From positions 1 through 11,099 of the forward strand of contig DATKCN010000177.1 of assembly GCA_035513175.1 (NCBI GenBank): a stretch of 11,099 bases of DNA, given 5' to 3'. Below are positions 1 through 5,721 of the stretch, piece after piece. Below the pieces are notes generated by a model. That model did not search any database and was not told the origin of the DNA. It worked only from the letters and a program-made list of their open reading frames with translations. This stretch comes from DATKCN01 sp035513175 (GTDB taxonomy: Bacteria; Chloroflexota; Chloroflexia; Thermomicrobiales; CFX8). Every line of letters begins with the position of its first letter. The first letter of the stretch is position 1. The position numbers and the translations under genes are program-made.

Positions 1-134
1 CGCAGCACTGACTCGGCTGTCTGCAAGATCGACCTGCGCGTCGGGATCGCGCGCATGACACGGTGGTCCAGCACGCCATACTGCTCGCTATCGATGTCAT
101 CAATGCGCGCCCAATTTTGATCGCCGTAAACCAT
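1..134 (-). CDS. Possible hypothetical protein, N-terminal part only (runs off window)
   Basis: An open frame on the minus strand starts with ATG at 134 and continues without a stop to the window edge (44 codons). It begins MVYGDQNWARIDDIDSEQYG and has a protein-like mix of acidic, aromatic and aliphatic residues, with a fairly GC-rich third codon position. It would diverge from the methyltransferase at 158. No clear Shine-Dalgarno is visible before its ATG and no family is recognised. A competing plus-strand frame covers nucleotides 1-120 but is serine-rich and less protein-like. Whether this is a gene cannot be decided from 134 bases. Confidence 0.3.
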   Translation of the reverse strand, partial: MVYGDQNWARIDDIDSEQYGVLDHRVMRAIPTRRSILQTAESVL

Positions 135-157
135 CGCACGAACGTAAGGAGCGCTGC

Positions 158-958
158 ATGCCATCCTCAGAAAGTACCGGATCCGGTGCCGCGCACGCTG
201 CCATGTGGGGGCAGCAAGCTCACGAATGGGCGCTGCTGGAAGAGCGGAATAGCCCGCTGTATGACGCTGTCTTCGATCGCCTCGCGCTCTCCGCAGGAAT
301 GCGTCTGCTCGATGTCGGGTGCGGGACGGGGGTCGCGTGCCAGCTTGCCGTGCAACGCGGCGTTGAGGTGGATGGGCTTGATGCAACGCTCGAAGCGCTC
401 GACATCGCCCGGGCCCGTGTTCCAGAGGGAGCGTTCCATGTGGGCGACATGGAGCAGCTTCCCTTCGACACCGCGAGCTTCGAAGTCGTGACCGGCTTCA
501 ACGCGTTCCAGTTTGCTGCCAATCCAGTGCAGGCATTGACAGAGGCGCGCCGTGTCGTCCGTCCCAACGGACGGGTCGTCATCGTAGTCTGGGGTCGTCC
601 AGAAAGGAACGAGGCGTTTCTCGCGCGGCAGAGAGTGATCAACGCCTTCCTACCGCCTCCGCCACCCGGGGCGCCGGGTCCCCTCGCGCTCTCCAGCGAG
701 GGTGTGCTGGCGGCGCTTGTCCGGGAAGCAGGCCTGACGGCATTGGTTCAGGACACGTTTGTCTTCCAGCATGTGTATGCCGACGAAGAGGAAGCGATCC
801 GCCAGTCGACGGCTGGCGGACCTGCGGTTCGCGCCATGCAGATCGCCGGCGCCGAGCCAGTGCGCCGTGCCATCGCACGTACCCTAACGCCCTACCGCCA
901 GCTGGACGGGACGTACCGCGTTGAGCATGAGTTCACCTACCTGATCGCCACCGCCTGA
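158..958 (+). CDS. Class I SAM-dependent methyltransferase
   Basis: Predicted cytoplasmic methyltransferase that uses S-adenosylmethionine; the substrate is unknown. The Rossmann-fold signature is clear: motif I LLDVGCGTG near residues 50-58, an acidic post-I residue in VDGLDAT (about 71-77), motif II region HVGDMEQLPFDTASFEVV (about 94-111), and the post-motif III helix and strand ALTEARRVVRPNGRVVIVVW (about 125-144). This layout fits the Methyltransf_11/UbiE-like group. A proline-rich insert (about 164-172) and a C-terminal half with little conservation probably set substrate choice. The 266-residue length is normal for the group. The ATG at 158 is preceded by AAGGAG at a good distance. It stands alone: nothing follows on this strand for 0.9 kb, so it is probably monocistronic. 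It could act on a small molecule such as a quinone, polyketide or fatty acid; the sequence does not tell. Confidence 0.9.
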   Translation: MPSSESTGSGAAHAAMWGQQAHEWALLEERNSPLYDAVFDRLALSAGMRLLDVGCGTGVACQLAVQRGVEVDGLDATLEALDIARARVPEGAFHVGDMEQLPFDTASFEVVTGFNAFQFAANPVQALTEARRVVRPNGRVVIVVWGRPERNEAFLARQRVINAFLPPPPPGAPGPLALSSEGVLAALVREAGLTALVQDTFVFQHVYADEEEAIRQSTAGGPAVRAMQIAGAEPVRRAIARTLTPYRQLDGTYRVEHEFTYLIATA

Positions 959-1350
959 GCGTTGGTCGCAGGACAGCGATGATGCTCACGCTGATGGTGA
1001 CGCCGTTCTCAGAAGAGTAGTCGCTGCCGGAGATCCTTTGGTCGGCTTCAACGAGTCGCTCGCGGGCACGGCGTTGCGCTTGCTCATGCACAACTCGCGG
1101 GCGAGCATGCGTCGCGGCGCCACGCGTGGATTCAGGGCGCGCTCGAGTCCGGGTTGCGCGAGGCGCGGGAGGTTCGCGAGTCCAGTACGCCGTGGAAGCG
1201 AATGGCGGCGTGGGTCGTTGCGAGCAGGCACGGTTGCCCGGGGACTTTGGGGGCCTGGAAACATGTCCGGCCGGGTCACGCGACGGCAAGCGTCACGGGC
1301 GGGAGTCCTGATGGGACTCGGGCGTGGCGGCAGCGAGCTGCAACCTGCGC
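959..1350. other. Gene-free stretch downstream of the methyltransferase
   Basis: No convincing coding region is seen on either strand. Several open frames exist, as expected at this GC content, but they are rich in Arg, Ser and Pro, begin at poor starts and match no recognised family. The minus strand of this stretch would be transcribed from the SOS-type promoter at 1357-1385, so it may hold a short gene, an RNA, or the remains of a gene. The best minus-strand candidates are frames ending near 986 and 933. Neither has a Shine-Dalgarno-supported start. Confidence 0.6.
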
Positions 1351-1356
1351 GTCTTT

Positions 1357-1385
1357 AGAATAGAACATATGTTCGGATTTGTCAA
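1357..1385 (-). promoter_or_regulatory. Minus-strand sigma-70 promoter with LexA/SOS-box-type operator in the spacer
   Basis: On the minus strand TTGACA (1385-1380) is followed by a 17-nt spacer and TATTCT (1362-1357), a near-consensus promoter reading toward lower coordinates. The spacer contains the perfect 12-bp palindrome GAACATATGTTC (1363-1374). This fits the Gram-positive LexA consensus GAAC-N4-GTTC exactly, including the central ATAT preferred in Bacillus. An operator between -35 and -10 is the classic place for LexA repression. Predicted start of transcription is near 1350. That LexA binds here is an inference from the motif. Confidence 0.65.
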
Positions 1386-1395
1386 GAGTTTCAGG

Positions 1396-1788
1396 GCGTG
1401 ATGGGTGATGATGTCCGGGGCCGATACGACAGGGTTGAGTCGGTTCGGAATTGTGGCGGCCGCCAGCGGGGCGAATGGCCGTTCGTGTTCGCATTGCGTT
1501 ATACCGCCGCACCTCCGAGTGTCGACCTTGCCGTAGGGGCACATGGCAATGTGGCCAGCTGGAGACGATCCAACGGCGCATCGTGACGCAGGGCTGGGGA
1601 AGCTGCTGCCGATCCGAGGGAGTGCTGCCATGCCGGGCGCATTGCCATGCTCCCCTACGGGTGCTGCGGTGGTCTGCCATTCCTTTCGTGAAGCCGCATA
1701 GCGCGTCTTGACACGCTGGGTGGTGGTGTCCGGGGCGGTTCCGACAGGGTTGGTTTGGTCCGGAATAGCGGCGGCGGCTCGGGGCGCG
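1396..1788. repeat. Composite repeat block: imperfect direct repeats flanking an inverted repeat
   Basis: Two imperfect direct repeats lie at about 1398-1473 and 1713-1786. Their best part (1403-1451 against 1718-1766) matches at 40 of 49 positions by eye without gaps, and shares cores GTCCGGGG and CGACAGGGTTG. Between them are inverted arms at 1531-1551 and 1640-1660 that pair at 19 of 21 positions, enclosing about 88 nt. Frames across the block contain no recognisable protein. The layout looks like a non-autonomous, MITE- or REP-like repeat family. No target-site duplication was identified. Confidence 0.6.
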
Positions 1789-1832
1789 GGACGAGGCCGG
1801 GAGATGCCCGGGGGGTTTAGTCAAGATGCGGC

Positions 1833-1861
1833 TTGACAGCGGGTGGGTTGTGGTTCATACT
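1833..1861 (+). promoter_or_regulatory. Sigma-70 promoter of the arsR-AHSA1 operon
   Basis: A perfect -35 TTGACA (1833-1838), a 17-nt spacer and -10 CATACT (1856-1861) give a near-consensus housekeeping promoter. The predicted start of transcription is near 1868, inside the inverted repeat at 1867-1882 and about 35 nt upstream of the chosen ArsR start. Confidence 0.8.
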
Positions 1862-1866
1862 CATAG

Positions 1867-1882
1867 TTAACGAAGATGTTAA
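1867..1882. promoter_or_regulatory. Candidate ArsR operator (TTAAC-N6-GTTAA)
   Basis: The inverted repeat TTAAC-GAAGAT-GTTAA sits just after the -10 box and covers the predicted transcription start. It is AT-rich in an otherwise GC-rich setting. Partial symmetry extends outward by two or three more bases. A regulator bound here would block initiation, so autoregulation by the ArsR-type protein encoded immediately downstream is the simplest reading. That the protein binds here is inferred. Confidence 0.6.
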
Positions 1883-1902
1883 TTAGCGAGTTGGTTAAGC
1901 AC

Positions 1903-2277
1903 ATGATGCACAGCGATCAGCTCAGTCAGACGTTCGCGGCGCTGGCCGACCCGACGAGGCGAGCGATTCTGGCGCGGCTGGCCGGTGGAGAAGCGAACGT
2001 TACGGAGCTGGCGGAGCCGTTTGCGATGAGCTTGCCCGCCATTTCGCGGCACCTGAAGGTGCTTGAGCGCGCCGGGCTGATTACGAAGGGGCGCGAGGCC
2101 CAGTGGCGGCCATGCCGCATCGAGACGGTCGCGCTCGAAATCGTCGACGACTGGCTGGCCGGGTATCGCCAGCTCTGGGAAGAACGCTTCGAGCGGCTGG
2201 ACGGCTACCTGGAAGAGCTGCAGCGCGAGGCGCGCACGCGGGAGGAGGAACAGTGGCGTAGCGATCCCGCGACATGA
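1903..2277 (+). CDS. ArsR-type winged-helix transcriptional regulator
   Basis: A 124-residue DNA-binding repressor. The N-terminal DQLSQTFAALADPTRRAILARLA (about 5-27) is the standard ArsR opening. The recognition helix region MSLPAISRHLKVLERAGLI spans about 42-60, followed by a wing (TKGREAQWRPCRIE) and a long charged C-terminal helix, probably for dimerisation. The metal-binding ELCVCD-type motif of arsenic and cadmium sensors is absent. This places it in the subclass that accompanies AHSA1/SRPBCC genes, whose signal is usually unknown. The in-frame ATG at 1876 lies inside the operator and only about 8 nt from the predicted transcript start, without a ribosome binding site, so ATG 1903 (or 1906) is preferred although its Shine-Dalgarno is also weak. 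It is first in an operon with the two AHSA1 genes, 33 bp upstream of the first. Confidence 0.93.
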   Translation: MMHSDQLSQTFAALADPTRRAILARLAGGEANVTELAEPFAMSLPAISRHLKVLERAGLITKGREAQWRPCRIETVALEIVDDWLAGYRQLWEERFERLDGYLEELQREARTREEEQWRSDPAT

Positions 2278-2310
2278 GTCCTCTTGAAATGGCATTGATG
2301 GAGAACACAG

Positions 2311-2802
2311 ATGGCTGAGACAACGACCGGCAAGCTGACGGTGACGACTCCCGGGGAGCGCGAGTTGCTGATGAAGCGCGAATTCAACGCGCCCCGCGAG
2401 CTGGTGTTCGAGGCGTGGACGAATCCGGAGCACGTCTCGCAATGGTTCGGGCCGCGCACGTTCACGCTGCCGGTGTGCGAGATCGATCTGCGGCCGGGCG
2501 GGCGCTATCACTACGTGATGCGTGGCCCGGACGGCGCGGACTACCCGATGGGCGGCGACTTCATCGAGATTGACCCGCCCGGACGGCTGGTGTACACCGA
2601 CCGCTTCGAGATCGAGGGCATGCCGGAACGGGAGTCTGTCATCACGCTGACCTTCGAGGAGCGTGACGGAAAGACGTTCATGACGATGCACACGCTGTAC
2701 CAGTCCGCCGAGGACCGTGACGCCGTGCTGGCGATGGGGATGGTCGAGGGCATGACGGAGACGCTGGACCGGCTGGTCGAGCTGCTGGAGACGCTGGGCT
2801 AA
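2311..2802 (+). CDS. AHSA1-type SRPBCC domain protein (first paralogue)
   Basis: A 163-residue single-domain protein of the SRPBCC/Bet v 1 superfamily, AHSA1 branch, expected to be cytoplasmic with a hydrophobic ligand cavity. Diagnostic pieces in order: REFNAPRELVFEAWTNPEHVSQWFGP (about 23-48), CEIDLRPGGRYHYVM (56-70), the GGDFIEIDPPGRLVYT strand pair (81-96), ITLTFEERDGKT (111-122), and the C-terminal helix GMVEGMTETLDRLVELL (143-159). The length is normal for the family. Its ATG follows a GGAG at suitable spacing. The ligand and reaction are unknown; members are often called activators of Hsp90 ATPase homologues on fold alone, which should not be read as function. It is co-transcribed with the ArsR gene and a diverged second copy 40 bp downstream, so the ArsR protein probably controls both. 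Confidence 0.93.
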   Translation: MAETTTGKLTVTTPGERELLMKREFNAPRELVFEAWTNPEHVSQWFGPRTFTLPVCEIDLRPGGRYHYVMRGPDGADYPMGGDFIEIDPPGRLVYTDRFEIEGMPERESVITLTFEERDGKTFMTMHTLYQSAEDRDAVLAMGMVEGMTETLDRLVELLETLG

Positions 2803-2842
2803 GGGCCGAGGGATGGGGGATGCTAAGCGAGAGGCGTGACCG

Positions 2843-3319
2843 ATGACGGTTCAAGAGCGTATGACGCTGGAGGTGATTGAGCGCGGGATCGTGTTGCGAC
2901 GCGCGTTCAACGCATCCGCGGATCTGGTGTTCGACGCGACCACCGAGCCCAACCATGTGCGGAACTGGTGGGGGCCGCGGGGCACGGTGCTGTCGGTGTG
3001 CGAGATTGACCCGCGGGTTGGCGGCAGGTGGCGCTATGTGATGCTCGGGCCGGATGGCGAAGAGATCGGGTTCTCCGGGGAGTACCTGGAGATCGAGCGG
3101 CCATCGAAGATCGTCCACACCGAGGTGTTCGAGCCGATGCCGGGCGAACCGGCGGTCGTGACGGTGACGTTCGCGGAGCGCGCTGGGCGGACGCTCGTGA
3201 CGAGCACGTCGCTCTACCCGTCGAACGAGATCCGTGACATCGTGATCGGGACCGGCATGGAGGCGGGCGCGGCCGAGTCGTTCGACCGCCTGGCGGAGCT
3301 GGTGGAGTCGATGGGCTGA
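2843..3319 (+). CDS. AHSA1-type SRPBCC domain protein (second paralogue)
   Basis: A 158-residue SRPBCC protein clearly related to its upstream neighbour. The same blocks recur: RAFNASADLVFDATTEPNHVRNWWGP (about 20-45), CEIDPRVGGRWRYVM (53-67), SGEYLEIERPSKIVHT (78-93), VTVTFAERAGRT (106-117), and the closing helix GMEAGAAESFDRLAELV (138-154). The two differ in cavity-lining stretches, so tandem duplication followed by divergence toward different ligands is plausible. The ATG at 2843 is preceded by GAGAGG. The earlier in-frame methionine-rich region offers no better start. It ends the ArsR-led operon: a strong hairpin (3362-3380) and a repeat hairpin (3396-3418) follow. Function is otherwise unknown. 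Confidence 0.93.
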   Translation: MTVQERMTLEVIERGIVLRRAFNASADLVFDATTEPNHVRNWWGPRGTVLSVCEIDPRVGGRWRYVMLGPDGEEIGFSGEYLEIERPSKIVHTEVFEPMPGEPAVVTVTFAERAGRTLVTSTSLYPSNEIRDIVIGTGMEAGAAESFDRLAELVESMG

Positions 3320-3361
3320 GGCTGACCCAGCCGCAACGCAACGTGTTTCAGTGGATCGCCT

Positions 3362-3380
3362 GGTTCTTCGCGGAGGAACC
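3362..3380 (+). terminator. Hairpin downstream of the ArsR-AHSA1 operon, terminator-like
   Basis: GGTTC (3362-3366) pairs with GAACC (3376-3380). Pairing continues through one wobble and two more pairs to a GCG triloop, giving an eight-step stem 43 bp after the last AHSA1 stop. No T-tract follows, so factor-independent termination is uncertain. Confidence 0.35.
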
Positions 3381-3420
3381 CCACCCCTCGGCCCCCTCCC
3401 CCGCAGAGAGAGGGGGAGCG
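3381..3420. repeat. Dispersed C-rich/G-rich hairpin repeat, copy A
   Basis: A run of C-rich sequence is followed by CTCCCCC (3396-3402), a 9-nt loop, and GGGGGAG (3412-3418), a perfect 7-bp stem. The style matches the copies at 7571-7627 and 8033-8066. All three lie in spacers shortly after a plus-strand stop codon, so they may act as transcript ends or stability elements. They look like members of a genome-wide hairpin repeat family. Confidence 0.6.
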
Positions 3421-3467
3421 CGGAGGATCGCGCGGACGCGTGGCTGTGTTCCAATCACATTCAGTAC

Positions 3468-3495
3468 TTGACATTTCGGAGCATTCCGCTACTGT
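3468..3495 (+). promoter_or_regulatory. Candidate sigma-70 promoter of the ECF42 gene
   Basis: A perfect -35 TTGACA (3468-3473), a 16-nt spacer and a poor -10 TACTGT (3490-3495) precede the sigma-factor gene. The strong -35 with weak -10 suggests a need for relief or activation. It lacks the TGTCGA/CG(A/T)C motif seen elsewhere in the window, so the sigma factor does not appear to drive its own gene from here. Confidence 0.5.
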
Positions 3496-3508
3496 ACGTA
3501 TAGGACAG
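3492..3508. promoter_or_regulatory. Operator-like palindrome over the ECF42 transcription start
   Basis: CTGTAC-GTATA-GGACAG (3492-3508) is an imperfect inverted repeat with 5 of 6 pairs, placed on the predicted start site. Its left part, TGTACGTATA, is one base different from the perfect palindrome TGTACGTACA at 5133-5142, which sits in the same position relative to the DoxX promoter. Confidence 0.45.
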
Positions 3509-3539
3509 GCGTTCTAATATCGTCCGTCGAGGGGAGTGT

Positions 3540-3599
3540 ATGGGACCGCGAAAGATGAGCTGGCCTGAGGACCGCGCGCTTTTGGTCCGGCGCGCGTGA
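3540..3599 (+). CDS. Possible 19-residue leader peptide ahead of the ECF42 gene
   Basis: ATG at 3540 follows AGGGG (3530-3534) with 5-nt spacing, the best Shine-Dalgarno in this region. It opens a 19-codon frame whose TGA (3597-3599) overlaps the GTG start of the sigma factor (3596-3598) in a GTGA arrangement. The sigma-factor start itself lacks a visible ribosome binding site, so translation may be coupled to this short frame. The peptide begins MGPRKMSWPEDRALL and resembles nothing known to me. It may instead be incidental, for example if the sigma factor starts at ATG 3611. Confidence 0.4.
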   Translation: MGPRKMSWPEDRALLVRRA

Positions 3600-4852
3600 T
3601 TGCCGCGACGATGGTTGAGCAGGCGCGTGAGGCGGTGGATGAGGTCTATCGCAACGAGTCGCGGCGGGTCTTCGCCACGCTGATCCGGCTGCTGGGCGAT
3701 TTCGACCTGGCGGAGGACGCGCTGCACGAGGCGTTCATCGCGGCCGTGGAGCAGTGGCAGCGGGACGGGGCGCCGGCCAATCCGCGCGCGTGGCTGGTGT
3801 CGACGGGACGGTTCAAGGCGATCGACGCGATCCGGCGGCGGGGGCGCTTCGACGCAGCGCTGGCGACGCTGGCTCAGCAGATCGAGCTGCGCGCAAGCGA
3901 CGAGCTCGACGTGGACAGCGACGGGATCGCGGATGACCGGCTCAGGCTGATCTTCACGTGCTGCCACCCGGCGCTGTCCCCGGATGCCCGCGTGGCACTG
4001 ACGCTGCGTGAAGTGTGCGGCCTGACGACGGAGGAAATCGCGCGGGCCTTCCTGACCGCGCCACCGACACTTGCCCAGCGCATCGTGCGGGCGAAAGCGA
4101 AGATACGCGACGCGGGCATTCCCTATCAGGTGCCGTCGCCAGAGGAGCTGCCCGAACGACTGGACACGGTGCTGCACGTGATCTACCTGCTCTTCAATGA
4201 AGGCTACTCGGCGTCGTCCGGCGAGTCGTTGACGCGGGCCGATCTGTCGGGTGAGGCGATCCGCCTGACGCGGCTGCTGGTAGAGCTGCTGCCGGAGCCC
4301 GAGGTGGCGGGGTTGCTGGCGCTGATGCTGTTGCACGAATCCCGGCGCGCCGCCCGCTCGACTCCTGAGGGGGATCTGGTGCTGCTCGAGAATCAGGATC
4401 GAGCGCGGTGGAACCGGGAGCTGATTGCCGAAGGGGTGGCGCTGGTCGAGGGTGCGCTGGAGTCGCGACGGTTTGGGCCATACACGCTGCAGGCCGCAAT
4501 TTCGGCGGTGCATGCCGAGTCTCCGACGCCGGACGCGACAGACTGGAACCAGATCGTCGGGTTGTACGACGTGCTGCTGGAAGCTGTGCCGTCGCCGGTG
4601 GTGGAACTGAACCGGGCGGTGGCGGTGGCGATGCGCGATGGTCCTGCCGCTGGCCTAGCGTTGATCGAGGAGATTCTGGAGCGGGGCGATCTCGCGGACT
4701 ACTACCTTGCACATTCGGCGCGCGCGGAATTGAGCCGCCGTGTTGGACGGCTGAATGACGCCAGAGCCGCCTATGAGCGCGCGCTGGCGTTGACGCAGCT
4801 GGAGCCTGAGCGGCGCTTTCTTAAACGACGCCTGGCCGAGATGCGTGACTGA
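3596..4852 (+). CDS. RNA polymerase sigma factor, ECF42-type with large C-terminal extension
   Basis: A sigma-70-family factor that redirects RNA polymerase to its own promoter class. Region 2 spans about residues 20-82 (VFATLIRLLGDFDLAEDALHEAF, then PRAWLVSTGRFKAIDAIRRR). Region 4 spans about 112-172 (LIFTCCHPALSPDARVALTLREVCGLTTEEIARAF, with recognition helix TLAQRIVRAKAKIR). After it comes the roughly 240-residue extension typical of ECF42: the hallmark VIYLLFNEGYSASSGE (195-210), the LLLHESRR-type helix (about 240-251), LENQDRARWNRELI (264-277), and a helical TPR-like end (335-416). In studied ECF42 proteins the extension is needed for activity, and no anti-sigma factor is linked; none is visible here. 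Length (418 with GTG start, 413 from ATG 3611) is typical. ECF42 genes usually neighbour DGPF-protein genes, as here. Confidence 0.95.
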   Translation: MIAATMVEQAREAVDEVYRNESRRVFATLIRLLGDFDLAEDALHEAFIAAVEQWQRDGAPANPRAWLVSTGRFKAIDAIRRRGRFDAALATLAQQIELRASDELDVDSDGIADDRLRLIFTCCHPALSPDARVALTLREVCGLTTEEIARAFLTAPPTLAQRIVRAKAKIRDAGIPYQVPSPEELPERLDTVLHVIYLLFNEGYSASSGESLTRADLSGEAIRLTRLLVELLPEPEVAGLLALMLLHESRRAARSTPEGDLVLLENQDRARWNRELIAEGVALVEGALESRRFGPYTLQAAISAVHAESPTPDATDWNQIVGLYDVLLEAVPSPVVELNRAVAVAMRDGPAAGLALIEEILERGDLADYYLAHSARAELSRRVGRLNDARAAYERALALTQLEPERRFLKRRLAEMRD

Positions 4853-5120
4853 GTTGGCGTAGCGCCGAGCGTGATATTGCCTCACGTCGAGTGTCGATCG
4901 AAATTCGCCAGATTTTCGAGATGTTGGACTTTGACGCGTCATAGCAGCCCGGGATGCGCCTGATCGTGGCGCGCGTCTCGGGTGTGGCGTGGGCGCGCGG
5001 CCAGCGGGCAGCCGGACCGAGCGAGCCACGGGAGCGGCGACGCGTGACGAGCCGGGGCAATGCAAAAGGAAGAGGCGCATCCAGTCGCCTGTCAAGAGGT
5101 GAGCGGCGGGCCGCGCGTGC
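4853..5120. other. Gene-free spacer after the ECF42 gene
   Basis: No coding region is supported. A short inverted repeat (TCGAAA ... TTTCGA) lies near 4897-4919, and a small GCGG/CCGC hairpin near 5102-5113. TGTCGA at 4892-4897 has no CG(A/T)C at the 17-nt spacing seen for the two good sites. Open frames here are Arg/Ala-rich chance frames. Confidence 0.6.
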
Positions 5121-5126
5121 TAGACT
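5118..5126 (+). promoter_or_regulatory. Candidate extended -10 promoter of the DoxX-like gene
   Basis: TGCTAGACT (5118-5126) combines an extended TGN element with -10 TAGACT. There is no good -35. The predicted start falls near 5133, on the palindrome TGTACGTACA. A leader of about 97 nt would precede the DoxX start. Confidence 0.4.
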
Positions 5127-5132
5127 TTTGAA

Positions 5133-5142
5133 TGTACGTACA
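5133..5142. promoter_or_regulatory. Perfect palindrome TGTACGTACA at the DoxX promoter, operator candidate
   Basis: A 10-bp perfect palindrome placed just after the -10 box. It shares TGTACGTA(T/C)A with the site over the ECF42 promoter (3493-3502), suggesting that one dimeric regulator controls both genes. The regulator is not identifiable; the window's only DNA-binding regulator is the ArsR-type protein, whose own candidate site looks different. Confidence 0.45.
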
Positions 5143-5229
5143 CTATGAGTCCATCGCGGACAGTCGCCGATATGAGGCAACGGACAACGTCCACCGGCGA
5201 GACTGCCGGGATCGAACGAGGTGACCGCC

Positions 5230-5628
5230 ATGCAATCAGGAATTCGGGCGATCGCAACTACCCGCGCGACGATCTGGGCGGCACGGGCGATGAGCGGACT
5301 GGCGGCGCTGTTCATCATCGTCGATGGCGCCATGAAGCTTTTCGCCCCGACGCAGGTCGTAGAGGCCATGAACGAGCTGGGCTATCCGGAGCGGCTCACG
5401 ACCAGCATCGGCATCCTGGCGATAGCCGTCACGGCTGTCTACCTGTACCCACGCACGGCGGTGCTCGGCGCGGTGTTGCTGACCGGCTTCCTCGGCGGCG
5501 CGGTGGCCAGCCAGCTGCGCGCCGAGGCGGGTTTGTTCCCGATCGTCTTTCCGATTCTGATCGGAGCGCTGGCCTGGGCTGGACTCTACCTGCGCGACAA
5601 GCGGGCGCGGATGCTGTTTCAGGCGTGA
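5230..5628 (+). CDS. DoxX-like family small integral membrane protein
   Basis: A 132-residue four-helix membrane protein. Predicted membrane segments lie at about 15-33, 57-74, 76-93 and 102-121. The first ends in the DGAMKLF stretch (32-38) that is characteristic of DoxX-like proteins. Next come EAMNELGYPE and, later, YPRTAVLGAVLLTGFLGGAVASQLR. A short basic tail (LRDKRARMLF) would face the cytoplasm. The family has no settled activity; some members link to thiosulfate or redox metabolism, others are uncharacterised. ATG 5230 is chosen because GAGGTG (5217-5222) stands 7 nt upstream. A GTG at 5221 in the same frame is part of that Shine-Dalgarno. Genes of this type often sit beside AHSA1, ECF42 and DGPF genes. 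An ECF42-type promoter motif begins eight bases after its stop. Confidence 0.88.
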   Translation: MQSGIRAIATTRATIWAARAMSGLAALFIIVDGAMKLFAPTQVVEAMNELGYPERLTTSIGILAIAVTAVYLYPRTAVLGAVLLTGFLGGAVASQLRAEAGLFPIVFPILIGALAWAGLYLRDKRARMLFQA

Positions 5629-5635
5629 ATGCGAA

Positions 5636-5662
5636 TGTCGATTTCGGCAGGTCTCGAACGAC
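5636..5662 (+). promoter_or_regulatory. ECF42-type promoter motif TGTCGA-N17-CGAC, without an obvious gene
   Basis: TGTCGA (5636-5641), exactly 17 nt, then CGAC (5659-5662). The arrangement is the same as at 8221-8247, and both share TGTCGATTTC. It matches the ECF42 promoter as I recall it from Streptomyces venezuelae (TGTCGA / CG(A/T)C). The predicted transcript begins near 5670 and runs into a region with only a doubtful ORF (5722-5991). Confidence 0.6.
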
Positions 5663-5721
5663 TATTCATTGGAAGCGAATCGATGCGTGGCAGCCGCATG
5701 CGTGACAAGAGAGGAACCTGA

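Noticed and set aside
1520..1546. TGTCGA inside the repeat block as an ECF42-type promoter
   Set aside because: At the expected spacing the sequence is ATGG, not CG(A/T)C.
1276..1824. A 182-residue minus-strand frame across the repeat block
   Set aside because: Its internal similarity (two PGHHHP-like stretches) is only the translation of the DNA repeats; there is no start signal and the composition is unlike a protein.
4892..4920. A further TGTCGA upstream of the DoxX-like gene as a third ECF42-type promoter
   Set aside because: The only CGA-containing partner (CGAG) is 19 nt away and lacks the final C; the two good sites have exactly 17 nt and CGAC.
5145..5705. A 186-residue frame overlapping the DoxX-like gene
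   Set aside because: It is out of frame with a clear four-helix membrane protein, and its translation is Arg/Gly/His-rich low-complexity sequence typical of a shadow frame.
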